The notes beneath the pieces are model-generated. The model was not told the origin of the DNA. It saw only the letters and a list, made by a program, of their open reading frames with translations, and made no database searches. Positions 7,358 to 15,200 of a DNA stretch of 44,185 nucleotides are shown here, piece by piece. Each line of letters opens with the position of its first letter. The stretch's first letter is position 1. This DNA comes from Bryobacterales bacterium (GTDB lineage Bacteria > Acidobacteriota > Terriglobia > Bryobacterales > Bryobacteraceae): assembly GCA_025350625.1 (NCBI GenBank), contig JANXXL010000334.1, forward strand, positions 1-44,185. The letters run 5' to 3'. A program made the translations under genes and the position numbers.

Positions 7358-8218
7358 ATGGCGTGCGATCCAGATTCCTTGAGAAACGTTCCCCTATTTG
7401 CGTTGCTGGATGACGATGAATTGGCCGTATTGGCCGTGCAAGTGGACATTAAACATTTTGCCGCGCGTCAGCGCATTTATAAGCTGGGCGACCCCGGCGG
7501 CCGCGCTTACGTCCTGATATCGGGCCGCGTGAGCGTCACTACGGTCGATGAAGATCAGCAGGAAGTGGTGGTCGCCGAGCCCATGTCCGGCGAATTCTTT
7601 GGATTCGCCTCCATGTTCGAAGAGACACCGCATCACACAAGCGCCACCGCGCTCGAAGAAACGGTTTGTATCGAGACGGATCGCCACGATATTGCCGTTC
7701 TAATTGAGCGAAAACCGCACGCGGGGCTGGATATCATGACGGTGATGGCGCGCCAGGTTCACGCCGCGCAAGAGTTGGCGCGCACCCGCTCCATGCGCAA
7801 TCCCAACCAGGTGATTGAGGAAGAAGCGACGTTTGGCGAACACATCGCCGACGCCGTCGCCCGTTTCGGCGGCTCCTGGTCATTCATCATTTCTTTCGGT
7901 GTGGCCATCGCGGCCTATTCCGCGATCAACGTCGCTCTCGGCAAGACCGCATGGGACCCGTACCCGTTCATTCTCCTCAATCTGTTTCTTTCGATGCTGG
8001 CATCCGTGCAAGCGCCCGTGATTATGATGAGCCAGAATCGCCAGGACACCAAAGACCGGCTGCGCGGCGAGCTCGATTTTGAAGTCAACCGGCGGTCGGA
8101 ATCTGAAATTCAGGGCTTATCGCGCAAACTGAATTTGCTCGGCGAGAAAATGAACGACATTGAAGACTTGCTGCGTGACGCGCGGGCCCCCCGGCTTCAC
8201 GAGCCGACGGTCGAATAA
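7358..8218 (+). CDS. Cyclic-nucleotide-binding-fold and DUF1003 membrane protein
   Basis: A 286-residue protein. Residues about 11-120 have the cNMP-binding fold (LFALLDDDELAVLA, then YVLISGRVSV and GEFFGFASMFEE). The usual phosphate-binding Arg before the SATA segment is absent, so the domain may not bind cAMP or cGMP. Residues about 155-265 form a DUF1003 domain with two membrane helices (173-192 and 203-223) and the family signature PYPFILLNLFLS plus QAPVIMMSQNRQ. The C-terminus is a charged helix (250-275). I prefer the ATG at 7358, with GAGG at 7348-7351, over the GTG at 7343. The last 22 bases overlap the end of a convergent gene. Its role is unknown; an inner-membrane sensor is a reasonable guess. 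Confidence 0.85.
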   Translation: MACDPDSLRNVPLFALLDDDELAVLAVQVDIKHFAARQRIYKLGDPGGRAYVLISGRVSVTTVDEDQQEVVVAEPMSGEFFGFASMFEETPHHTSATALEETVCIETDRHDIAVLIERKPHAGLDIMTVMARQVHAAQELARTRSMRNPNQVIEEEATFGEHIADAVARFGGSWSFIISFGVAIAAYSAINVALGKTAWDPYPFILLNLFLSMLASVQAPVIMMSQNRQDTKDRLRGELDFEVNRRSESEIQGLSRKLNLLGEKMNDIEDLLRDARAPRLHEPTVE

Positions 8219-8727
8219 TCCGCCGCTGAGGTCTGGAGGCCTTTTTTCTTTTCTTCTAAGTTTAGGCCGTGAGCGCGGCGCCTCATATTTTTGAGCCCCT
8301 GGTGAATTCGATTCTTCACCCGCTGAATTGGAATGGCCAATGACCTGGACATCTCGGCTTCGGTCATACCGGCCAAATGATGCAAGGCCACAGCCTGCCG
8401 CTGGTGAACGGTAAGCCGGCTCAATAGCAGGTCGATGTCAATACTCGCGACCAGCCCGCTCTCTGGCGAATGACTGCAGGTGCGTTCATTTAAGGCTTGG
8501 CCGGTCATTGTGCCGGCCCCGCGGTGTTGCTTTAACCATCCCTGCTTGCGCAGCGCGTCCTGCATCGGGCCTTTCCGTGACTTTCTGCCGCGCAGCGCAC
8601 CGAGCGCCGACTCCTGCGCCAAGTCCTCCGCGTCCAGGCCGGCCCATCGCGGCAAACGGCGGCAGAATACACGCGCGACGCGTTGGATATATGCGTAGTC
8701 AATCATGGCGTTGTGTTCGGACATCAT
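8197..8727 (-). CDS. Sigma-70-like RNA polymerase sigma factor (divergent)
   Basis: The predicted protein has about 176 residues. The N-terminal part (YAYIQRVARVFCRRLPRW, then LDAEDLAQESALGAL) resembles sigma region 2. The C-terminal part (IDLLLSRLTVHQRQAVALHH, then GMTEAEMSRSLAIPIQRVKN and RIHQGLKNMRR) is a clear region 4 helix-turn-helix, as in ECF and other short sigma factors. The region between them is unusually basic. The frame is open up to 8895, but residues coded there look non-native, so I take the tandem ATG codons at 8722-8727 as the start; either could be used. No anti-sigma gene lies beside it. It ends inside the convergent DUF1003 gene (22-base overlap). Confidence is moderate because region 2 is degenerate. 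Confidence 0.6.
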   Translation of the reverse strand: MMSEHNAMIDYAYIQRVARVFCRRLPRWAGLDAEDLAQESALGALRGRKSRKGPMQDALRKQGWLKQHRGAGTMTGQALNERTCSHSPESGLVASIDIDLLLSRLTVHQRQAVALHHLAGMTEAEMSRSLAIPIQRVKNRIHQGLKNMRRRAHGLNLEEKKKGLQTSAADYSTVGS

Positions 8728-9275
8728 CGTCGTTTCTCTTTGTGGAGGTGGCCAATAGGCAGGTTGACTGCCAGTCCTCGCCGTGAAATCACCGGCGGCA
8801 ATAATTTTTTTAAACTGCAACGCTGAGTTTTTGTATCCGCGGCAATGCCTTATTGAAGGTTGCTCCCTCGGATGAGCATAAAAAAACCGACGCAAAATCC
8901 ACTTGAATCTTGACGATCATCCCGACCTATTAGGAAGGCACCCTAGCTAGCGCGGTCATTCACCCTATAGAAAATGACTCACGAGAGGTATAACTTTCCG
9001 GCGTCGGTAAGTCTTCCGTCAGCACTCTCGTAAAGTTTTCTGAAGCTACGTCTCATTTCTGACATGCCTACTGAGTGCGTTGCCTCAGACTGCGAGCTGA
9101 GGTTTGGAGGGACGCGTGCCTAGCTAGCCGACTTAATGGAAATCCTCAAAGGCCGCAGTCTGCCTGTTAATACGCACGCCATCGCCCCCGCGATTGCAGT
9201 TTCAAAATCAAAACAATTTTTGTTCGCACCTGTGGAAAATAACTAGACACTATCCTCGCTTGACTTCACGATTTC
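8728..9275. other. Intergenic spacer of about 550 bases
   Basis: I see no convincing gene between the divergent sigma-like gene and the large secreted protein. The stretch is more AT-rich than its surroundings. It holds a 9-base direct repeat, CCTAGCTAG, at 8942-8950 and 9119-9127. It also holds a weak inverted repeat, ACGAGAG at 8981-8987 against CTCTCGT at 9025-9031. It should contain promoters for both flanking genes, but I could not pick a clear -35/-10 pair. Confidence 0.5.
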
Positions 9276-12200
9276 ATGACTCTCTTCTACTCATCTAACT
9301 CGACCAATAGATTATTTTTGAAGTTTGCTGGCATGTTTCTATTAGCAGCTACCAGCCACGCGATAGCGCAGCAAGTTGCGTTGTCCTTGAGTTCGGGAAG
9401 TGCGGCGCCGGGCAGCGCGTTAAGTGTGAATATTTCGCTAGCGAGTGCGGCTGGTTCTAGTCCCGCCGCAGTGCAATGGACCCTGAATTATCCAACTCCT
9501 GCGGTAAGCAACGTGAGCATCGTAGCCGGGTGGGCCGCCACGGCGGCACGCAAGAGCGCAACCTGTGTGAGTGGGCCAAGCTCCACTACATGCGTGATGT
9601 CCGGGATCAACCAGTCCCTCATTGGCGATGGGCTTTTGGCGGTTGCAACATTCACCGTCTCGCCAAATGCCGCAACGTCCTCGCTTCCCATTCAACTCGC
9701 CGCGGTCTCCTCCACACCTGCCGGCAATGCGATTCCCTCCACCGGAACGGGGGGAACAATCTTGGTGAGTGGGGCCACTCAAGCAACGCTAAGCGCGCTG
9801 ACGTGCTCGCCCGTGATCATCAGCACTCCTGGAACTTCGGTTTGCACGATAAATCTAAACGCACCATCGCCCACTGGCGGAATCAGCGTGAGCCTTGCGA
9901 GTAACAACTCGAATGTAGTAATTCCGTCGACCGTGAACATCCCACCGGCGGCGTCAAGCGCTGTTTTTACAGCCACCATCTCAGCAGTGTCCAGCGCGCA
10001 GACCGTTACTGTTACGGCTAGCACTGGTAGTAGCAACCGTACTCAGACTCTCACTTTGAATCCCGGCGCAGGACTCTTGAGTATTTCCGGTACCGTCACG
10101 CCGTCTTCATTCGGAAGCGGAACAACGGTAACCCTGACTGGAGGGAGCGTTAAGGCCGTTGACAATTCCGGGAATTACGCGTTCAGCGGGCTGGCAAAGG
10201 GGAGTTACACCATCACTCCCAGCAAGAGTGGCTATACTTTCATTCCCCCCACTCAATCGGTGATCCTCGACAGTTCGAGCCTTAGTTCGGTAAATTTCAC
10301 AGCCGTTCCAAGTGCGACTTCCGGAATGATAACCATCGACGTCGAGGTTCGGCACGATCAAACCACAGCAAACTCTGTGATCACTTCTCCCAAATTCTCA
10401 ACGGCCTCAAACGGAGAACTATTACTGGCGTTCATAGCCGCGGGAAACGCTTCCGACACCGGGACCACGGTAAATAGTATTTCCGGCGCAGATCTGGCGT
10501 GGGTTCCCGTCGTAAGAACTCACACGCAAAAGGGGACAGCGGAGATCTGGCGCGCCTTCTCGCAGACTCCGCGGAATAATGTATCTGTTACTGCTGCCTT
10601 ATCGGCCGCGGTCACTTCCTCGATGACTGTGATGTCCTTTGCCGGTGTCGATCCTTCGGGCGTTAATGGCTCTGGCGCTATCGGCGCGATCGTGCGCGGA
10701 AGTGGCTCGAGCGGAGCCGCCGCAGCAGGCTTGCTCACCACGCGGCAAAACTCACTGGTGGTGGGAGTGGGGAACGATCCCGGTAGAGCCGCCGCGCGAA
10801 CTGCGGGCCTGGGGCAAACTCTGGTACATCAATACCTGGATCCAAGCGGAGCAACTTATTGGGTCCAGATATCGAACGGCCTGGGGCCGCTCCCCAGCGG
10901 CAGCAGCGTTACCATCAACGATTTGTCTCCGTCCAACGATCCTTACAATTTGAGCATCGCCGAAATTCTTGCCGCCGGCGCTCCCACCGCAACTAGCCCC
11001 AACCAGAACTCTCACGGAACGCCGATCTTGAGCGACCTTGCCGGGATTCCCGTGACTAACGCTTGCAGCCCCGGCGGAGAAGTTCTTTTGACGGGGACCG
11101 GCTTCACCGGGCAGGCTCCGCAAGCAGCCACCGGAACTCCGTTGCCCACCCAGTTGGCGGGAGCACGAGTCACAGCCAACGGGATCCCGATGCCATTACT
11201 ATCTGTGGCGGACTCGCGAGTTGTCTTTGAATGTCCCGTGCTCCCTCACGGAACGCCGTTAAACATAACCGTCGAAGCTGCGAACGGTTCCACGAGCTCT
11301 CCCAACGCAACGGTGATGAAGGACGTAGTGCCGGAATTATTCACCCTCGATAACACCAACCAGGGTTTGATTCTGGTGGGAACCACTAACCAGATCGCCA
11401 TGGACACAAACGAAACTGTGCCGAGCCGGCCCGCTCGGCCCGGCGAGTCTTTGGCGATTTACGCCACCGGCCTCGGCGAATTTGACGATCGAGTCCCGCT
11501 GGGTGCCGCTGCGCGATTAAGCATGCCGGCCTTGTCGATAAGTCAAATTCATGTGGTAGTCGGAGGCATACAAATTGAACCTGTCAGAATGGAGCCTTCG
11601 CCCACCAACGCCGGATTGACGCAGCTGTTTGCCCAACTACCGCTAAACATCCCCGGAGGAGACGCGGTCCCTATCTTCGTGAGAGTCGTCTTTTCAGACG
11701 GGACTGCGGTTGAGAGTAATGAAGCAACCCTTGCAATCGATCGTTCCTCTGCGGCGGGAGACGGTGCCCAGGCAGTAGCAGGCAATTCGGCATTGTTCGT
11801 CGCAACGGACGCGGCCACCCAAGGGAATTGGAAGGGCATCTACGGCGCCAAGGGGTATAACGTGATCGATGATTCGGTCTCTTACCCTTCTTATGTCGCC
11901 GTAACCCCCGCTGGTCAGGCGAACCATATTTGGGCTGGATCAACCACTGACGTGCGGGGCCTGCAGAAAGGGCTCTCTGCTACCGACCGGATCGGAGCCA
12001 CTTGGTATTCGTCCGGAACCTTTACGATGGACGTTAACGTTACCGATGGACTGCAACACCAGTTAACGATTTACTGTGTGGATTGGGACTCAGGCGGTGC
12101 GCGTTCCCAGACCGTCAGCATTTTGGATGGCGCTACCAACGCGGTGCTTAACAGCCAGAGCATGAGCAGTTTTCAAAACGGAAAGTACTTGGTTTGGAAG

Positions 12201-12278
12201 CTGACGGGTCACCTAATCATTCGGGTGACCAATACCAGCCAGATCAACGGCACCGTCAGTGGACTGTTCTTCAACTGA
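9276..12278 (+). CDS. Large secreted mosaic protein: cohesin-like, carboxypeptidase-regulatory-like and TIG-like domains
   Basis: A 1000-residue protein with an N-terminal signal (hydrophobic core about 13-27, cleavage near AIAQ at 29-32). Residues about 34-165 resemble a cohesin fold; about 195-260 are an Ig-like beta repeat; about 268-343 (LSISGTVTPSS and YAFSGLAKGSYTITPS) look like a carboxypeptidase-regulatory/prealbumin-like domain. About 350-555 form an unassigned beta-rich region. About 600-690 look like a TIG/IPT domain (EVLLTGTGFTG), followed by a segment with KDVVPELFTLDNT and LAIYATGLGEF that recurs in Solibacter-type secreted proteins. The last 160 residues (ATQGNWKGIYGAKGYNVI to GKYLVWKLTGHLIIRVTN) form a C-terminal beta domain. 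The protein is probably extracellular or cell-surface, binding carbohydrate or protein; no catalytic motif is visible. The start lacks a good ribosome-binding site, and the ATG at 9333 is a possible alternative. Confidence 0.85.
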   Translation: MTLFYSSNSTNRLFLKFAGMFLLAATSHAIAQQVALSLSSGSAAPGSALSVNISLASAAGSSPAAVQWTLNYPTPAVSNVSIVAGWAATAARKSATCVSGPSSTTCVMSGINQSLIGDGLLAVATFTVSPNAATSSLPIQLAAVSSTPAGNAIPSTGTGGTILVSGATQATLSALTCSPVIISTPGTSVCTINLNAPSPTGGISVSLASNNSNVVIPSTVNIPPAASSAVFTATISAVSSAQTVTVTASTGSSNRTQTLTLNPGAGLLSISGTVTPSSFGSGTTVTLTGGSVKAVDNSGNYAFSGLAKGSYTITPSKSGYTFIPPTQSVILDSSSLSSVNFTAVPSATSGMITIDVEVRHDQTTANSVITSPKFSTASNGELLLAFIAAGNASDTGTTVNSISGADLAWVPVVRTHTQKGTAEIWRAFSQTPRNNVSVTAALSAAVTSSMTVMSFAGVDPSGVNGSGAIGAIVRGSGSSGAAAAGLLTTRQNSLVVGVGNDPGRAAARTAGLGQTLVHQYLDPSGATYWVQISNGLGPLPSGSSVTINDLSPSNDPYNLSIAEILAAGAPTATSPNQNSHGTPILSDLAGIPVTNACSPGGEVLLTGTGFTGQAPQAATGTPLPTQLAGARVTANGIPMPLLSVADSRVVFECPVLPHGTPLNITVEAANGSTSSPNATVMKDVVPELFTLDNTNQGLILVGTTNQIAMDTNETVPSRPARPGESLAIYATGLGEFDDRVPLGAAARLSMPALSISQIHVVVGGIQIEPVRMEPSPTNAGLTQLFAQLPLNIPGGDAVPIFVRVVFSDGTAVESNEATLAIDRSSAAGDGAQAVAGNSALFVATDAATQGNWKGIYGAKGYNVIDDSVSYPSYVAVTPAGQANHIWAGSTTDVRGLQKGLSATDRIGATWYSSGTFTMDVNVTDGLQHQLTIYCVDWDSGGARSQTVSILDGATNAVLNSQSMSSFQNGKYLVWKLTGHLIIRVTNTSQINGTVSGLFFN

Positions 12279-12358
12279 CTTGTGTTGCCGCCTCAATAAC
12301 AGCCTGTTGCGCCGGCCAGGTGAACGATGCCAGTATTATCGATGGTATCGACCCGCCC

Positions 12359-13786
12359 ATGATTGAGCAGCCCGCCCGCGACTCGTCCCCGGTTATCGAA
12401 TCCTGGCTAGTGTACGCGCACGGATTGGCCGCGATTGTGACGCTGCTCATCTCGGTAGGATTCGGCGTGCTGGCCTCGATCGAGCTTTTGATTCCCGACT
12501 TAGCCGGAAATACGCCGTGGCTTACCTGGGGACGCCTGCGCTACGACCATACGCAGGGGGTCATTTTCGGATGGCTGGGCAACGCGTTTTTCGCGTTCCT
12601 CTATCATGCGGTGCCGGTGCTGACAGGCAAACGCGTTACCAGTGTCCGGCTGGGGCAATGGCTTTTCGGATTGTGGAACTTCGCAGTGGTCGCCCCGGGC
12701 TGGATTCTGGTGTTGGCCGGCTTCAGCCAGCCGCTCGAGTGGGCTGAATTTCCGCTGGTGATCGATGCTTTCGTAATGGTGGCGCTGATTCTCGCGCTGA
12801 TACAATTTCTACCGCCCTTTTTTTCCCGCCAGCTCGAAGACCTTTACGTTTCGAGCTGGTACATTATCGGGGGCCTGGTCTTCACGTTGCTCGCGTATCC
12901 GATGGGAAACTTCGTACCAGAACTGATACCCGGCGCGCGCGGGGCCGCCTTCAGTGGTTTGTGGATTCACGACGCTATTGGGTTATTCGTTACTCCCCTG
13001 GCGGTGGCGATCCTCTACTATGTAATCCCGGCCGCCACGCGCCGGCCCATCTTCAGCCACTTTCTCTCGATGCTGGGCTTCTGGCTGCTGTTCTTTCTGT
13101 ACCCTCTCAACGGCACGCATCATTACATATTTTCCGTGATACCGATGGGCGCGCAGATTGGGGCAATCACCGCCTCCACGCTCCTGGGGGTCGACGTAAT
13201 TCTGGTAGTGGCCAATTTGCTATTGTCCCTGCGCGGCGCGGGTTGGTTCCCACGCGACATAGCCCTGCGCTTCGTCGCCACCGGAACTGTGTTCTACCTG
13301 ATTGTGAGCATTCAAGGCTCGGTGCAAGCCCAGATGTCTGTCAATCAGAGCGTGCATTTTTCAGACTGGGTAGTGGGTCATTCGCATCTGGCGATGCTGG
13401 GCTTCGCGACTTTCGCGGCGGCGGGCGGCGTGATTCACGCGTGGCAAAGGATTCCCTGGGCGCGTTATAACGCGCAAATGCTGGAGTGGGCCTACTGGCT
13501 GCTGGTGGCGGGCGTCGTCATCATGGTCTCCGATCTCACGATTGCAGGATTGGTGGAGGCGCGTTTGTGGCAATCGGCCGCACCGTGGATGGATTCCGTG
13601 CGAGCAGCGCGCCCGTATTGGATCATTCGCACTCTCACTTTCATCCCGATCGGCGCGGGATTTGTAGCTTTGCTCGCGGGACTAATCACCGGCGACCGCG
13701 GCGCGGGCCTCAGGAATGTCCAGGAAGAGCTGGGATTGGAACCGGTTAGTGAAATCGCCCCCCGCTTCGCACCAGAGGTCGCATGA
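12359..13786 (+). CDS. ccoN: cbb3-type cytochrome c oxidase subunit I (CcoN)
   Basis: A 475-residue protein with about 12 membrane helices, the catalytic subunit of a haem-copper oxidase that reduces O2 to water. Metal-ligand histidines are in place: His64 (RYDHTQGVIFGW, low-spin haem), His204 (WIHDAIGLF, CuB), His254-His255 (NGTHHYIF, CuB), and His341 and His343 (VVGHSHLAMLGF, haems). Tyr220-Tyr221 (ILYYVIP) fit the position of the cbb3 cross-linked tyrosine. The frame stays open back into the preceding gene; I take the ATG at 12359, with GTG 12320 as an alternative, as neither has a strong ribosome-binding site. It overlaps the next gene by ATGA, so it is the first gene of a four-gene operon. 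No separate ccoO or ccoP follows. Confidence 0.9.
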   Translation: MIEQPARDSSPVIESWLVYAHGLAAIVTLLISVGFGVLASIELLIPDLAGNTPWLTWGRLRYDHTQGVIFGWLGNAFFAFLYHAVPVLTGKRVTSVRLGQWLFGLWNFAVVAPGWILVLAGFSQPLEWAEFPLVIDAFVMVALILALIQFLPPFFSRQLEDLYVSSWYIIGGLVFTLLAYPMGNFVPELIPGARGAAFSGLWIHDAIGLFVTPLAVAILYYVIPAATRRPIFSHFLSMLGFWLLFFLYPLNGTHHYIFSVIPMGAQIGAITASTLLGVDVILVVANLLLSLRGAGWFPRDIALRFVATGTVFYLIVSIQGSVQAQMSVNQSVHFSDWVVGHSHLAMLGFATFAAAGGVIHAWQRIPWARYNAQMLEWAYWLLVAGVVIMVSDLTIAGLVEARLWQSAAPWMDSVRAARPYWIIRTLTFIPIGAGFVALLAGLITGDRGAGLRNVQEELGLEPVSEIAPRFAPEVA

Positions 13787-15000
13787 GACGCCTGCTGCGA
13801 ATGTCCTACCTGGTGGCGGGCCTCGGAGGGGTGGGTTTTTTCGCGATGTCGATCTTGCTGCTCGGGGTCTGGCCGGGACGCACGCTCGAACAACAGATTC
13901 GCGGGACTTCACCGGAACATCCATTGGCCTTGACCGCCAGCGAAACGCGCGGGCGCAAGATTTACGCGCGCGAAGGCTGCGCCTATTGCCACACGCAGCA
14001 AATCCGCTATGTTGCAGCCGATGTCGGGCGTTTTGGCAGGGCCACGCTCGCCTGGGAGACGATCTTCGATTATCCTCACCTCTGGGGCACACGCCGCATC
14101 GGCCCCGACCTGTCACGCGAATCGTCGGTGCGTTCAGGAGATTGGCAACTGTCACATCTCTATGCGCCACGTACATTGGTGACGGATTCCGTAATGCCGC
14201 CTTTCCCCTGGTTGTTTGACGGCGCGCCCGATCGCCCTCGGCAAGAAGCCCGTGACTTGCTGGACTATCTCGAAACCTTGGGGCGGGATCGAGCGCTGGC
14301 GGGTCCCGAGGGAGAAGCGCATGCGCTGGCAGCGTGCAATTGCTCAGACGACGCCAAGCGCTTCGCGTTCGCTCCCGCCGCTCTCAACGCGAGCCCCTCG
14401 CGCGCACGGCGCGGCGCGGACTATCCTGGCCTCGCTCCATCGAGCGACCGGGATCGCGGTGAACAAGTTTATTCCCGCTACTGCGCCAATTGCCATGGAC
14501 CGCGCGGTGAAGGCGATGTGCCTGGAGCGGCGGGGCTTCATCCGCGCCCGGTCAACTTAACGGAACACGAATACACCCTGGATCGCCTTGGTGACTCGCT
14601 CTGGAATGGTGTAGCGGGAACGGCGATGCCCGCGTGGCGCGAACTGGGAGTGGAGGACCTTTCCGCTGTAGCGCAGTTGGTGCGATCTTTTCACGTGGCG
14701 CAGCCGGAGCCAGCCATCCCCCAGCTGGTGCTCGACCTCGGCGCGCGCGTTTACGCGGCCCGGTGTTCACAATGCCACGGAGAGAACGGAGATGGAAATG
14801 GATCGGCCGCCAACCAGTTCCCCATTGCGGCTACGAATTTCCGATCGCAGCGCCCGAGTCTGGCCGCGAGTCTCCGGGTTCTGCGTAATGGCGTCGAGGG
14901 AACACCGATGGCCCCGTGGTCGGGCGAGCTGTCAGAAGCCCAGCTTTCAGCGGTGGCGTATTTTGTTCGAGGATTCTACCAGGGAGGGCCCAGCCAATGA
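13783..15000 (+). CDS. Three-haem cytochrome c oxidase subunit: CcoO-like N-terminus fused to a CcoP-like dihaem tail
   Basis: A 405-residue protein with one N-terminal membrane anchor (about 8-30). Residues 50-165 match CcoO: haem site CAYCH (Cys66, Cys69, His70) followed by TQQIRYVAADVGRFG, RRIGPDL and a Met ligand in SVMPPFPWL (Met138). After a linker come two cytochrome c domains typical of CcoP: CANCH (234-238) with Met282, and CSQCH (328-332) with Met376. In most cbb3 oxidases these are separate proteins; here one chain would pass electrons from a periplasmic donor to CcoN. A linker Cys pair (CNC, 185-187) is not a haem site. It overlaps ccoN and the next gene by ATGA at both ends, so translation is coupled. 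The fusion reading is inferred from motif order. Confidence 0.88.
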   Translation: MRRLLRMSYLVAGLGGVGFFAMSILLLGVWPGRTLEQQIRGTSPEHPLALTASETRGRKIYAREGCAYCHTQQIRYVAADVGRFGRATLAWETIFDYPHLWGTRRIGPDLSRESSVRSGDWQLSHLYAPRTLVTDSVMPPFPWLFDGAPDRPRQEARDLLDYLETLGRDRALAGPEGEAHALAACNCSDDAKRFAFAPAALNASPSRARRGADYPGLAPSSDRDRGEQVYSRYCANCHGPRGEGDVPGAAGLHPRPVNLTEHEYTLDRLGDSLWNGVAGTAMPAWRELGVEDLSAVAQLVRSFHVAQPEPAIPQLVLDLGARVYAARCSQCHGENGDGNGSAANQFPIAATNFRSQRPSLAASLRVLRNGVEGTPMAPWSGELSEAQLSAVAYFVRGFYQGGPSQ

Positions 15001-15200
15001 ATATGACCGCCTCGATGAATCAGTGGACAGCCATGGACCTCATCGTCGGACTGTCGGTGTTGTTCGCGTTCGCGTTTTTGGCGGCCTGGATCGTCTCACC
15101 GGCTCTCCGCGCCTGGGTGGAACGGCCTAAGTACCGCTTGCAGGAAAACATGAGACGCTATGATCAGGACCAGCGGGAAGGGAGGAACAGCCCCAGATGA
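14997..15200 (+). CDS. One-helix membrane protein of the oxidase operon (CcoQ-like position)
   Basis: A 67-residue protein with a single membrane helix at about residues 14-35 (MDLIVGLSVLFAFAFLAAW begins it), followed by a charged cytoplasmic tail with ERPKYRLQENMRRYDQD. AGGGAGGG at 14981-14988 precedes the ATG, which overlaps the stop of the three-haem subunit by ATGA; its own stop overlaps the next start the same way. Small one-helix proteins (CcoQ and similar) are common in cbb3 operons, where they stabilise the complex. Sequence similarity to CcoQ is not evident, so the name rests on size, topology and position only. Confidence 0.75.
   Translation: MNMTASMNQWTAMDLIVGLSVLFAFAFLAAWIVSPALRAWVERPKYRLQENMRRYDQDQREGRNSPR

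Noticed and set aside
8219-8260. Rho-independent terminator at the end of the DUF1003 gene
   Set aside because: A T-rich run (TTTTTTCTTTTCTT) is present, but no stable stem precedes it and the sequence codes for the lysine-rich segment of the converging sigma-like gene.
12194-12358. Extended N-terminus for CcoN beginning inside the preceding gene
   Set aside because: The extra codons overlap the end of the secreted protein gene and do not resemble a CcoN N-terminus; membrane segment 1 starts soon after the ATG at 12359.
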